A stretch of 64,000 bases of DNA from the NCBI RefSeq assembly GCF_018688495.1, contig NZ_CP061320.1:1460586-1524585 (forward strand), read 5' to 3'. Every line of letters begins with the position of its first letter. Within the stretch, counting starts at the first letter, position 1. The position numbers and the translations under genes are program-made. The notes beneath the pieces are model-generated. The model saw only the letters and a list, made by a program, of their open reading frames with translations, had not been told where the DNA came from and ran no database searches. Below, in pieces: positions 54,566 through 63,469 of this stretch. Origin of the DNA: Polynucleobacter sp. Adler-ghost (lineage in GTDB: Bacteria; Pseudomonadota; Gammaproteobacteria; Burkholderiales; Burkholderiaceae).

Positions 54566-55876
54566 TTAGGACAGATTTTCTAAACGGATCTTCACCACTT
54601 CACCGGCAACAGTTTTCAGATTCTGAATTTCCTGTATCGCTGCCAGCATGTGCTTTTCTTTAGTCTCGTGAGTCAGTGCAACCAAATCAGTTTGGCTTTC
54701 ACCTTCATCGGCTTCTTTTTGCAAGAGGGCATCAATAGAGATGCTATGAGCCGCCAAGATCTTGGTAATGTCAGCCAATACACCGGCTTGATCTGCTACG
54801 CGCAAACGCAAGTAATAGCTCGTGGTAATTTCACCCATTGGCAATACGGCAATATCGCGAACTGCATCCGGCTGAAACGCCAAATAAGGGACGCGACTCT
54901 CTGGGCTTGCACCCAATAAACGCGTGATATCCACTAAGTCTGCAATCACAGCAGAAGCGGTTGGCTCTGAGCCTGCACCCTTACCGTAGTAAAGCGTAGT
55001 ACCAACAGCGTCCCCGAATACCTGAACAGCATTCATGGCGCCTTCAACGTTTGCAATGAGACGCTTCGTTGGAATTAAGGTTGGGTGCACGCGCAACTCA
55101 ACGCCAGTAGTTGTCTTTTTCGCAATCCCAAGTAACTTAATGCGATAGCCTAACTGCTCAGCATATTGAATATCGATGGCATCTAACTTGGTAATACCCT
55201 CAACGTGCGCTTTCTCAAATTGCATGGGAATACCAAACGCAATTGCACTCATGATGGTGGCCTTATGGGCAGCATCTACACCTTCAATATCAAACGTCGG
55301 ATCTGCCTCTGCGTAGCCCAAACGCTGCGCTTCTTTCAAGACAGTCGCAAAGTCTAAGCCTTTGTCACGCATCTCAGAAAGAATGAAATTGGTTGTGCCG
55401 TTGATGATGCCAGCAATCCACTCAATGCGGTTCGCAGTCAAACCTTCACGAAGCGCTTTGATAATTGGAATACCGCCAGCAACGGCAGCTTCAAACGCAA
55501 CCATCACGCCCTTTTCGTGGGCAGCTTTAAAAATCTCATTGCCATGCACCGCGATCAAAGCCTTATTGGCTGTAACCACATGCTTGCCAGCTGCGATTGC
55601 CTCAAGCACTAAGTCCTTAGCAATACCATAACCACCAATCAACTCAACAACGATATCAATTTCAGGATTGTTAATAACGGCACGAGCATCACTCACAACT
55701 TGAGCGCGATCTTTGACTAACTCCTTAGCACGCTCTACATTAAGGTCGGCAACAGTGTTAATACGAATGCCACGACCAGCACGACGGGTAATCTCATCTT
55801 GGTTACGTTCGAGAACAGTAAATACACCACCACCTACAGTGCCAATACCTAATAGACCTACTTGAATCGGTTTCAT
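54566..55876 (-). CDS. hom: Homoserine dehydrogenase
   Basis: A 436-residue enzyme that reduces aspartate semialdehyde to homoserine. The nucleotide-binding GLLGIGTVGGGVF is at the N-terminus, and the catalytic region AGIINGTTNFILSEM and GYAEADPTFDIEGVDAAHK follow. A C-terminal ACT domain (YYLRLRVADQAGVLADI) suggests feedback control by threonine. The start overlaps the aminotransferase stop in an ATGA junction. Confidence 0.97.
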   Translation of the reverse strand: MKPIQVGLLGIGTVGGGVFTVLERNQDEITRRAGRGIRINTVADLNVERAKELVKDRAQVVSDARAVINNPEIDIVVELIGGYGIAKDLVLEAIAAGKHVVTANKALIAVHGNEIFKAAHEKGVMVAFEAAVAGGIPIIKALREGLTANRIEWIAGIINGTTNFILSEMRDKGLDFATVLKEAQRLGYAEADPTFDIEGVDAAHKATIMSAIAFGIPMQFEKAHVEGITKLDAIDIQYAEQLGYRIKLLGIAKKTTTGVELRVHPTLIPTKRLIANVEGAMNAVQVFGDAVGTTLYYGKGAGSEPTASAVIADLVDITRLLGASPESRVPYLAFQPDAVRDIAVLPMGEITTSYYLRLRVADQAGVLADITKILAAHSISIDALLQKEADEGESQTDLVALTHETKEKHMLAAIQEIQNLKTVAGEVVKIRLENLS

Positions 55877-57141
55877 GATGCCTTTGTTGCTGTTGAATTA
55901 GTCGAATTAGTTACCTTGCGACTATGTTTTTGACGATAACGCTCCAAGAAGCGTGCCAGACGGCCAATGGCCTCCTTCAGCACATCCTCATGAGGTAAGA
56001 ACACTACACGGAAGTGATCTGACTTGACCCAATTAAAACCAGTGCCTTGCACCAGCAATACTTTTTCTTCTTTCAGAAGATCAGCTACAAATTGCTGATC
56101 ATCTTCAATTGGATACATTTCAGAATCGAGTTTTGGGAATAAATACAAAGCAGACTTTGGCTTGACACAAGTCACACCCGGAATTTCGGTAATGAGTTTC
56201 CAGGCGAGATCGCGCTGCTTGGCTAAACGCCCGCCTTCGTTGACCAAATCATTGATGCTTTGATAGCCACCCAAAGCTGTCTGAATAGCATACTGACCTG
56301 GTACGTTGGCGCACAGGCGCATAGAGGACAACATATTGAGGCCTTCGATGTAATCACGAATCATCTCTTTATCTCCAGACACCACCATCCAGCCAGCACG
56401 GTAGCCGCAAGAGCGATAGTTTTTGGATAAACCATTAAAAGTAATTGTCACTACATCAGTAGATAAGGACGCCAATGAGACATGCTTCTCTTTGTCGTAC
56501 AACATCTTGTCGTAAATCTCGTCGGCAAACAGAATCAAGCCATGTTCACGGGCGATAGAGGTTAACTCTGTCAGTACTTCTTTGGCATAAATGGCGCCTG
56601 TTGGATTGTTGGGATTAATCACCACAATCGCTTTAGTGCGGGGCGTAATTTTTTTACGTAAATCCGCTAGATCCGGGGCCCACTCTTTCGACTCATCACA
56701 TAAATAATGTACTGGGGTGCCACCAGACAAGCTGACAGCAGCTGTCCATAATGGGTAGTCAGGTGCCGGCACCAGGACTTCATCACCGTTATTGAGCAAT
56801 GCATTCATTGCAAGAACGATTAATTCAGAAACCCCATTACCGGTATAGATGTCATCCAAAGTAACGCCCTGAATGCCTTTTTCCTGGCAATATTGCATGA
56901 TGGCCTTACGAGCCGCAAAAATTCCCTTGGAATCAGAGTACGCTGAGGCATTACCCAAATTACGGATCATGTCCAACTGAATCTCTTCTGGAGGATCAAA
57001 CCCAAAAACACCCACGTTGCCGATGTTGAGTTTGATGATTTTGTGACCCTCTTCTTCCATGCGCTGAGCGAGCTCCAGCACGGGTCCACGAATGTCATAA
57101 CAGACGTGATTGAGTTTTTCGGACTTTAGGATCGGTTTCAC
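55873..57141 (-). CDS. alaA: Alanine/glutamate-pyruvate class I aminotransferase
   Basis: A 422-residue PLP transaminase of the AlaA group, making alanine from pyruvate. The PLP lysine is in ITFNGLSKNYRSCGYRAGW. The N-terminus has the typical MEEEGHKIIKLNIGNV. The last 15 residues are rich in Ser, Thr and Asn and probably disordered. It is the first gene of the alaA-hom-thrC-moeA-moaD-moaE run; the whole set has short gaps and overlaps. Confidence 0.9.
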   Translation of the reverse strand: MKPILKSEKLNHVCYDIRGPVLELAQRMEEEGHKIIKLNIGNVGVFGFDPPEEIQLDMIRNLGNASAYSDSKGIFAARKAIMQYCQEKGIQGVTLDDIYTGNGVSELIVLAMNALLNNGDEVLVPAPDYPLWTAAVSLSGGTPVHYLCDESKEWAPDLADLRKKITPRTKAIVVINPNNPTGAIYAKEVLTELTSIAREHGLILFADEIYDKMLYDKEKHVSLASLSTDVVTITFNGLSKNYRSCGYRAGWMVVSGDKEMIRDYIEGLNMLSSMRLCANVPGQYAIQTALGGYQSINDLVNEGGRLAKQRDLAWKLITEIPGVTCVKPKSALYLFPKLDSEMYPIEDDQQFVADLLKEEKVLLVQGTGFNWVKSDHFRVVFLPHEDVLKEAIGRLARFLERYRQKHSRKVTNSTNSTATKAS

Positions 57142-57188
57142 AATGAATTAAAGGATAAGTTCTTGAAATCTAGGAAAAAACAGCTAGC

Positions 57189-57194
57189 TATAAT
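57189..57194 (+). promoter_or_regulatory. TATAAT -10 box upstream of the Ara4N cluster
   Basis: A perfect TATAAT lies 27 bases before the GTG of the Mth938-like gene. TTGAAA (57163-57168) is upstream but 20 bases away, so the -35 assignment is uncertain. Confidence 0.4.
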
Positions 57195-57220
57195 CACCAC
57201 AATTATGACAGAGAGTCCAT

Positions 57221-57598
57221 GTGAAGCTTCAATCTGACCCCCATTCCGGAGCCAATACGATCACCGGTTACGGCGATGGCTACATCGAGATCAATAAGAT
57301 CCCCTATAGTCACGCGGTTTTGCTGAGTTCTGATGGTGAAATCCTGGAATGGGCAATCAAGTCCTTTGAAGAGCTGAGTTCAGCAGATTTCACTCAAATG
57401 GCCTCCCTTAAGCCTGAATTAATCATTATTGGCACTGGTAAACGGCAGCGCTTCCCAAGGCCTGAACTTTTAAAAACCTTGATTGAAGCCAAGCTTGGTT
57501 TTGAGGTGATGGATTCTCAGGCCGCTTGTCGCACTTACAACATCCTTGTTGGCGAAGGTCGCCAAGTCCTTCTTGCTCTGATTGTGGAGGCCGCCTAA
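57221..57598 (+). CDS. Mth938-like domain (DUF498) protein
   Basis: A 125-residue protein of the Mth938/Xcc1710 family. It has ITGYGDGYIEINKIPYSHAVLLSS and IIGTGKRQRFPRPELLKTL, with a C-terminal VMDSQAACRTYNILVGEGRQVLLAL. Function is unknown; a homologue is part of mitochondrial complex I assembly (NDUFAF3) in eukaryotes. The start is GTG. It overlaps the arnT start by one base (TAATG) and so is translationally linked to the Ara4N cluster. Confidence 0.87.
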   Translation: MKLQSDPHSGANTITGYGDGYIEINKIPYSHAVLLSSDGEILEWAIKSFEELSSADFTQMASLKPELIIIGTGKRQRFPRPELLKTLIEAKLGFEVMDSQAACRTYNILVGEGRQVLLALIVEAA

Positions 57599-59292
57599 TG
57601 CAGTTTGACCCAATTCGGCAGTCAAGCACCCTCAAACCGGTAAGTATTCTGATTTTGGTTTTGATCTATGCCTTGCTGTGGTTTGGCACCTTAAATTATC
57701 GTCACCTCATTCCGTCAGATGAAGGACGTTATGCCGAGATTGCTCGTGAGATGCTCGTCACTGGAGATTGGGTCACACCTCGCTACAACGGGTATAAGTA
57801 TTTTGAAAAACCCCCTTTACAAATTTGGGCCACCGCTACCGCCTTCAATATATTTGGCATTGGTGATTGGCAAGCGCGCTTATGGACTGCGCTCACTGGA
57901 TTTCTAACGATTGTGTTTATCGGATTTACTGGCGCACGTATCTACAGTCCACGAGCAGGCTGGTTAGCTGCAATCGCTTTAGCTTCGAGCCCAATGTGGG
58001 TGATTGGTGGACATATCAACTCACTCGATATGGGATTGTCAGCATTTTTAGTCGCTGCACTCTGCAGTCTTTTATTGGCACAAAGCTCCCAAAACTCGAG
58101 CGATACCAGGAGGTGGATGTGGGCCTGCTGGGCCTTTATGGCCTTAGCAACGCTATCCAAGGGTGTGATTGGAGTCGCCATCCCCGGAATGGTATTTGCT
58201 GTTTATTCGATTACTGCGTGGGACTGGAAGATCTGGAAGCGACTACACATCATTAGTGGCTCGATTTTATTTTTAGTCATTACTGCACCTTGGTTTGTTC
58301 TGGTGGCGCAACGCAATCCAGAATTTTTGGAGTTCTTCTTTATTCACGAACACTTACAACGTTTTACACAAACAGCCCACAGCCGCACTGGTCCAGTTTA
58401 TTACTTCATACCACTGTTAATAATTGGCTTTTTGCCATGGATTGCACAAATTCCCGGAGCTCTTACTCAGGCTTGGCAAGAGCGTAATCGTGAGTTTTCT
58501 AGCGGATGGTTACTCACCTGCTGGTTTGCCGTGATCATGGGATTTTTTAGTATCTCTCAATCAAAATTGCCTGGCTACATCATCCCAGTCTTTCCGGCGC
58601 TGGCAATGCTTGTTGGCCATTCCGTAGATCGCAATCTGAGCCTTGGTAATGAACTGGGCCTACCCTGGAAATTACAAGCCCTCTTCTTTGCCATCTTAGG
58701 TGGCCTTGGATTTTTCTTCTTAGGCGAAGTGAGTAAGCAAGCAAGACCGGATGAAATTGAATCTTATGCTCAATATACTTATTGGATAGTTGCAGCGCTG
58801 ATTGCATTAATTACATTTAGCCTCCTGTCATTTATACAAAGTAAACGTAATGGCCTAAGTAGCATCACTAGTTTTGCAGTAGGATTTTTTCTCTGCGCAA
58901 TCATTGCGGGTACGGGCCACGAAACTTTAGGTCGCGCAGTATCCGGCATCGACTTAGTGGAAAAAGTGAAAGCCGGCATTCCTGAAAAAGTGAATTTTTA
59001 CTCCATCAGAATCCTAGACCACACAGTACCCTTCTATCTCGGCAGAACGATGATCATGGTGGAGTCTCCGGATGAATTGGAATTTGGCGTTAAGCAAGAG
59101 CCTGAGTTGTGGATCCCCACCTTTGCTGCTTTTATCGAACGCTGGAAAAAAGATCAGACGGCTTATGCATTGATGGTTCCAGAGCAATATATCGAGCTGC
59201 AGAAACTCAATGTACCAGTGCAAGAAGTGGGTAGAGATTCTCGGCGCGTCATTGTTAAACATCCGGATTTACAAAGCAGCTCCGCACAATAA
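57598..59292 (+). CDS. arnT: ArnT-type lipid A glycosyltransferase
   Basis: A 564-residue inner-membrane enzyme of the PMT/GT39-like family, expected to add Ara4N from undecaprenyl phosphate to lipid A. About twelve helices are visible. The periplasmic first loop has SDEGRYAEIAREMLVTGDWVTPRYNGYKYFEKPPL, with acidic residues that match ArnT. LNSLDMGLSAF-like and KLPGYIIPVFPALAML segments follow. The start codon overlaps the preceding stop, with GGAGG upstream. As first of the arn genes it confirms the cluster. Confidence 0.87.
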   Translation: MQFDPIRQSSTLKPVSILILVLIYALLWFGTLNYRHLIPSDEGRYAEIAREMLVTGDWVTPRYNGYKYFEKPPLQIWATATAFNIFGIGDWQARLWTALTGFLTIVFIGFTGARIYSPRAGWLAAIALASSPMWVIGGHINSLDMGLSAFLVAALCSLLLAQSSQNSSDTRRWMWACWAFMALATLSKGVIGVAIPGMVFAVYSITAWDWKIWKRLHIISGSILFLVITAPWFVLVAQRNPEFLEFFFIHEHLQRFTQTAHSRTGPVYYFIPLLIIGFLPWIAQIPGALTQAWQERNREFSSGWLLTCWFAVIMGFFSISQSKLPGYIIPVFPALAMLVGHSVDRNLSLGNELGLPWKLQALFFAILGGLGFFFLGEVSKQARPDEIESYAQYTYWIVAALIALITFSLLSFIQSKRNGLSSITSFAVGFFLCAIIAGTGHETLGRAVSGIDLVEKVKAGIPEKVNFYSIRILDHTVPFYLGRTMIMVESPDELEFGVKQEPELWIPTFAAFIERWKKDQTAYALMVPEQYIELQKLNVPVQEVGRDSRRVIVKHPDLQSSSAQ

Positions 59293-59308
59293 GTTTTTAA
59301 GGTTCGTC

Positions 59309-60481
59309 ATGTCCACTACTGAAAATACCCTTCCCTTCATCCCATTTACGCGCCCACACTTTAATCAAGAAACGATTGATGCAGTTGCCGAGGTTTTACG
59401 TTCTGGTTGGGTTACCTCAGGTCCGAAGCTAGCGGAGTTTGAAGCGACCTTAAGCGACTATTTCGGCGGTCGACCTGTGCGTTGCTTTGCCAATGGCACC
59501 GCCACTATGAAAATCGCTTTGCAGGTAGCCGGTATTGGAGCTGGGGATGAAGTCATCACTACCCCTATTTCTTGGGTAGCCACTTCGAATGTGATTCTGA
59601 GCGTGGGTGCAACACCCGTATTTGTCGATATCGATCCCGTTACACGCAATATTGACTTAAATAAAGTGGCTGCAGCAATTACACCAAAGACGCGGGCCAT
59701 CATGCCCGTTTATTTGGCTGGGTTGCCTATCAATATGGATCAACTCTATGGCCTGGCTAAGCAATATCAATTACGCGTGATTGAAGATGCAGCGCAAGCT
59801 TTTGGGTCGCAGTGGAAGGGTCAAAAAATTGGCAGCATGGGTGATCTCGTGAGCTTTAGCTTTCAGGCCAATAAAAATTTATCAACTGTTGAGGGCGGCT
59901 GTCTTGTTCTTAACAATGCTGACGAAGCAAGGCTTGCAGAGAAGTTTCGTCTTCAAGGTCTCACACGCCAAGGTATGGATGGTATGGATGTTGATGTACT
60001 AGGTGGCAAAGATAATTTGACTGACGTGAATGCAGTTATCGGCCTGTATCAACTTAAACAATTACCAGCATTTCAAGCGCGTAGAAGTGCTTTGGCTAAA
60101 CAGTATTTCGATGCCATTCGCCATGAAATGAAATCAGCGGACCTAGGTAATCTCAATTTAGAGTTACCAGTAGAAAACTTCACTGATAGCAACTGGCATA
60201 TGTTCCAAGTTGTACTGCCGCTTGAGCAATTGAACGTAGATCGTGCGCAGGTGATGCTTGAACTTAAAGAGTTGGGTATTGGTACCGGCGTCCATTACCC
60301 GTTGATTACAGGGTTCACGCTTTACCAAAAGCTGGGGTACCAAGCTGAAGTCACTCCCATAGCAAAGCGTATTGGTCGCTCCATTTTGACCCTCCCCCTT
60401 TTTCCAGGGATGGCAGATGAAGATATTGGCCGTATAGCCAAGGGTTTGACTGGAATTCTGAAGAAACATCGTAAAAACTAA
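59309..60481 (+). CDS. arnB: UDP-4-amino-4-deoxy-L-arabinose aminotransferase-type DegT/DnrJ enzyme
   Basis: A 390-residue PLP aminotransferase that makes UDP-Ara4N from the 4-keto sugar. The PLP lysine is Lys189 in FQANKNLSTVEGG. The N-terminus has IPFTRPHFNQETIDAVAEVLRSGWVTSGPK, and ITTPISWVATSNVIL follows. The ATG at 59309 has AAGG eight bases upstream; a longer frame to 59210 has no family match. It comes 16 bases after arnT. Confidence 0.9.
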   Translation: MSTTENTLPFIPFTRPHFNQETIDAVAEVLRSGWVTSGPKLAEFEATLSDYFGGRPVRCFANGTATMKIALQVAGIGAGDEVITTPISWVATSNVILSVGATPVFVDIDPVTRNIDLNKVAAAITPKTRAIMPVYLAGLPINMDQLYGLAKQYQLRVIEDAAQAFGSQWKGQKIGSMGDLVSFSFQANKNLSTVEGGCLVLNNADEARLAEKFRLQGLTRQGMDGMDVDVLGGKDNLTDVNAVIGLYQLKQLPAFQARRSALAKQYFDAIRHEMKSADLGNLNLELPVENFTDSNWHMFQVVLPLEQLNVDRAQVMLELKELGIGTGVHYPLITGFTLYQKLGYQAEVTPIAKRIGRSILTLPLFPGMADEDIGRIAKGLTGILKKHRKN

Positions 60482-60512
60482 TACCGAGAGCGGAATCAGG
60501 CAAAATTGCAGC

Positions 60513-61484
60513 ATGACTGCAAATTTAGCTACCCAAGCCTGCAATCCGACACTCAGCATTGTCATTCCCGTTTACAACGAGGAAGATGGCCTACAAGCCC
60601 TCTTTGATCGCTTATATCCTGCGCTAGATGTCATGGCTAATAAGCGCAACATTGCTTATGAAGTGGTGTTTGTGAATGATGGCAGTAAAGATCGCTCCGC
60701 CGGTATCCTGGCTAAGCAAGTTGAGCTGCGCCCAGATGTCACACGTGCGGTGTTATTTCATAGCAACTTTGGTCAGCACATGGCGATCATGGCTGGCTTT
60801 GAATACTCCCGCGGCGAATACATCATCACCCTCGATGCTGACTTGCAGAATCCCCCGGAAGAAATCGATGCATTGGTAAATGAATTACTAAAAGGTCATG
60901 ACTACGTTGGCACTATTCGCGCCAATCGTCGCGATAGCTTCTTCAGAAAATTTGCTTCACGTGCAATGAATCATTTGCGCCAAAAAATTACTCGTATTAC
61001 GATGACTGATCAAGGATGCATGCTGCGTGGCTATAGCCGACGTATTGTTGATCTCGTACGTCAGTGCGATGAAAGCAACACCTTTATTCCGGCACTGGCT
61101 TATACATTCGCATCCAACCCAACTGAAATTACCGTCAAACATGAAGAGCGTTTTGCTGGTGAGTCAAAATACAGCCTCTATCAACTCATTCGTTTGAACT
61201 TTGACTTAGTGACCGGCTTTTCCGTCATGCCTTTGCAGATTTTCTCGATCCTGGGCATGTTGCTGGCAATGGCTGCGGGCAGTCTGTTTATCTACCTTCT
61301 GGTTCGCCGGTTTGTGCTGGGCGCGGAGGTTGAAGGGGTGTTCACCCTCTTCGCTCTCACCTTCTTCCTGATTGGCGTGATGCTATTTGGTCTTGGTCTA
61401 CTCGGTGAGTACATCGGCCGCATCTACCAACAAGTTCGCGAGCGTCCACGCTATGTTGTGCAAACTGTCTTAGAGAAAAAATAA
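60513..61484 (+). CDS. arnC: Undecaprenyl-phosphate 4-deoxy-4-formamido-L-arabinose transferase
   Basis: A 323-residue GT2 glycosyltransferase that puts formylated Ara4N on undecaprenyl phosphate. The catalytic domain has SIVIPVYNEEDGLQALF, VNDGSKDRS and LDADLQNPPEEI. Two C-terminal membrane helices (FSILGMLLAMAAGSLFIYLLV and LFALTFFLIGVMLFGLGLLGEYIGR) anchor it. The next gene starts directly after its stop. Confidence 0.93.
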   Translation: MTANLATQACNPTLSIVIPVYNEEDGLQALFDRLYPALDVMANKRNIAYEVVFVNDGSKDRSAGILAKQVELRPDVTRAVLFHSNFGQHMAIMAGFEYSRGEYIITLDADLQNPPEEIDALVNELLKGHDYVGTIRANRRDSFFRKFASRAMNHLRQKITRITMTDQGCMLRGYSRRIVDLVRQCDESNTFIPALAYTFASNPTEITVKHEERFAGESKYSLYQLIRLNFDLVTGFSVMPLQIFSILGMLLAMAAGSLFIYLLVRRFVLGAEVEGVFTLFALTFFLIGVMLFGLGLLGEYIGRIYQQVRERPRYVVQTVLEKK

Positions 61485-62354
61485 TTGCACGCAGTCGTCT
61501 TTGCTTATCATGATGTTGGCGTTAACTGCCTTAAGGCATTGCTAGGTGCAGGCATTCAGGTTGATCTAGTGATTACCCATCAAGATGATCCTCATGAGAA
61601 TGTCTGGTTTGGAAGCGTTGCGAAACTGTGTGATGATCAAAAGATTCCTTACATCACTCCAAATGCGAATCAGCTGATGGAGCTCATACCGCAACTTCAA
61701 AAACTAACACCTGATTACCTTTTTTCCTTTTACTACCGCCACATGATTCCGGCAGAACTCTTGGCCTGCGCCAAGATTGGTGCCTTGAATATGCACGGCT
61801 CATTGCTGCCAAAGTTCCGTGGGCGGGCACCTGTTAATTGGGCTATCTTGCAGGGTGCAACAGAAACAGGCGCAACATTGCACATGATGGAAGTTAAGCC
61901 GGATGCGGGTGACATTGTGGGACAGTCAGCCGTTTCGATTGGGCCCAACGAAACTGCCACCGATGTCTTTGGCAAAGTCAGCCGGGCAGCCATCACGGTA
62001 ATCAACCAGGCTCTACCCGAGCTTATTCAAGGCCGCATCCCTAGAAAACCCAATAATCTGGCTCAGGGAAGCTATTTTGGGGGCCGCAAGCCTGCCGATG
62101 GGCAAATTCTGTGGCATCAGACTGCTCAGCAGGTTCATAACCTCGTCAGAGCCGTTGCACCCCCTTATCCAGGCGCTTTTACAGACTGGCAAGGTCAGCG
62201 CAGAATTGTGGCTCGGACCAGCCTAGAGGGCCCATTTCCGAGCCAGCTAGATCTTCAGGCTCCCGGCATCCAAGTGGTTGATAATCAGGTATTCGGCGTT
62301 TGTGGGGACCAAAAAGCGGTAGCGATACTGGACTGGTTCCCAGCAAATAGCTAA
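61485..62354 (+). CDS. arnA: UDP-Ara4N formyltransferase (ArnA N-terminal half as its own gene)
   Basis: A 289-residue formyltransferase using 10-formyltetrahydrofolate. Catalytic Asn and His are in ALNMHGSLLPKFRGRAPVNW, and the Asp is in KPDAGDIVGQ. In enteric bacteria this domain is fused to the decarboxylase in one 660-residue ArnA. Here the two halves are separate genes 46 bases apart. The start is TTG, immediately after the arnC stop; no ATG lies near enough to keep the N-terminal strand (HAVVFAYHDVGVNCL). Confidence 0.88.
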   Translation: MHAVVFAYHDVGVNCLKALLGAGIQVDLVITHQDDPHENVWFGSVAKLCDDQKIPYITPNANQLMELIPQLQKLTPDYLFSFYYRHMIPAELLACAKIGALNMHGSLLPKFRGRAPVNWAILQGATETGATLHMMEVKPDAGDIVGQSAVSIGPNETATDVFGKVSRAAITVINQALPELIQGRIPRKPNNLAQGSYFGGRKPADGQILWHQTAQQVHNLVRAVAPPYPGAFTDWQGQRRIVARTSLEGPFPSQLDLQAPGIQVVDNQVFGVCGDQKAVAILDWFPANS

Positions 62355-62400
62355 CTAATTACCAGTAGCACTCTTTAGATTAAAAAACGAGGCAGTAAAG

Positions 62401-63447
62401 ATGAAAAAAGTACTCATTCTTGGCGTAAACGGCTTTATTGGCCATCACCTTTCAAAGCGCATCCTGGAGACAACCGATTGGCATGTCTATGGCATGGATA
62501 TGCAGAACGATCGCCTTGGTGATTTAGTAAACCATCCTCGCATGCACTTTTTTGAGGGTGACATCACCATCAATAAAGAATGGGTTGAATATCACATCCG
62601 TAAATGCGATGTCATCTTGCCCTTAGTAGCCATTGCAACACCAGCAACTTATGTTCAGCAACCATTAAAAGTATTTGAGCTCGACTTCGAAGCCAATTTA
62701 CCAATCGTGCGCTCGGCAGTTAAATACAAAAAGCATTTGGTTTTTCCATCTACATCTGAAGTCTATGGCATGTGTGAAGATGGTGAGTTTGATCCCGCGA
62801 AGTCAAACATGGTTTATGGCCCAATCAACAAACCACGCTGGATCTATGCTTGCTCTAAACAATTAATGGATCGCGTGATCTGGGGTTACGGCATGGAAGG
62901 TTTGCGCTTCACCCTCTTTCGCCCATTTAACTGGATTGGCCCAGGACTAGATAGCATCTACACACCAAAAGAAGGCTCTTCCCGTGTTGTTACTCAGTTC
63001 TTGGGTCATATCGTTCGCGGCGAGCCCATCAATGTAGTTGATGGTGGTGCGCAAAAACGTGCCTTTACTTATGTTGATGATGGTATCGACGCCTTAATGC
63101 GCATCATCGACAACAAAGATGGTATTGCGAACGGCAAGATCTACAACATCGGTAATCCAAAGAACAACCACTCTATTCGTGAACTCGCCAATCAGATGCT
63201 CGATATCGCTCGTAGTATTCCTGAATACGCAAAGACAGCAAATGAGGTGAAGATAGTAGAAACCACTTCCGGCGCTTACTACGGTGAAGGCTATCAGGAT
63301 GTCCAGAACCGTGTCCCTGCAATTGACAACACGATGACTGAATTGGGCTGGAAGCCAATTATCAATATGAGCGATGCGCTGAAGAATATTTTTGAAGCCT
63401 ATCGACATGACGTTGAAAACGCACGTCATTTAGTTGATAAAGAATAA
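62401..63447 (+). CDS. arnA: UDP-glucuronate decarboxylase (ArnA C-terminal half as its own gene)
   Basis: A 348-residue short-chain dehydrogenase/reductase-type enzyme. It oxidises and decarboxylates UDP-glucuronate to the UDP-4-keto-pentose. The NAD fold GVNGFIGHHL, PSTSEVYGMC (Ser, Glu) and RWIYACSKQLMDRVIWGYG (Tyr, Lys) match ArnA. The Arg expected at the sugar phosphate site is plausible in the C-terminal part. It follows the formyltransferase gene and precedes arnD. Confidence 0.9.
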   Translation: MKKVLILGVNGFIGHHLSKRILETTDWHVYGMDMQNDRLGDLVNHPRMHFFEGDITINKEWVEYHIRKCDVILPLVAIATPATYVQQPLKVFELDFEANLPIVRSAVKYKKHLVFPSTSEVYGMCEDGEFDPAKSNMVYGPINKPRWIYACSKQLMDRVIWGYGMEGLRFTLFRPFNWIGPGLDSIYTPKEGSSRVVTQFLGHIVRGEPINVVDGGAQKRAFTYVDDGIDALMRIIDNKDGIANGKIYNIGNPKNNHSIRELANQMLDIARSIPEYAKTANEVKIVETTSGAYYGEGYQDVQNRVPAIDNTMTELGWKPIINMSDALKNIFEAYRHDVENARHLVDKE

Positions 63448-63469
63448 GCGAAAGTACGTTTAAGGCTTC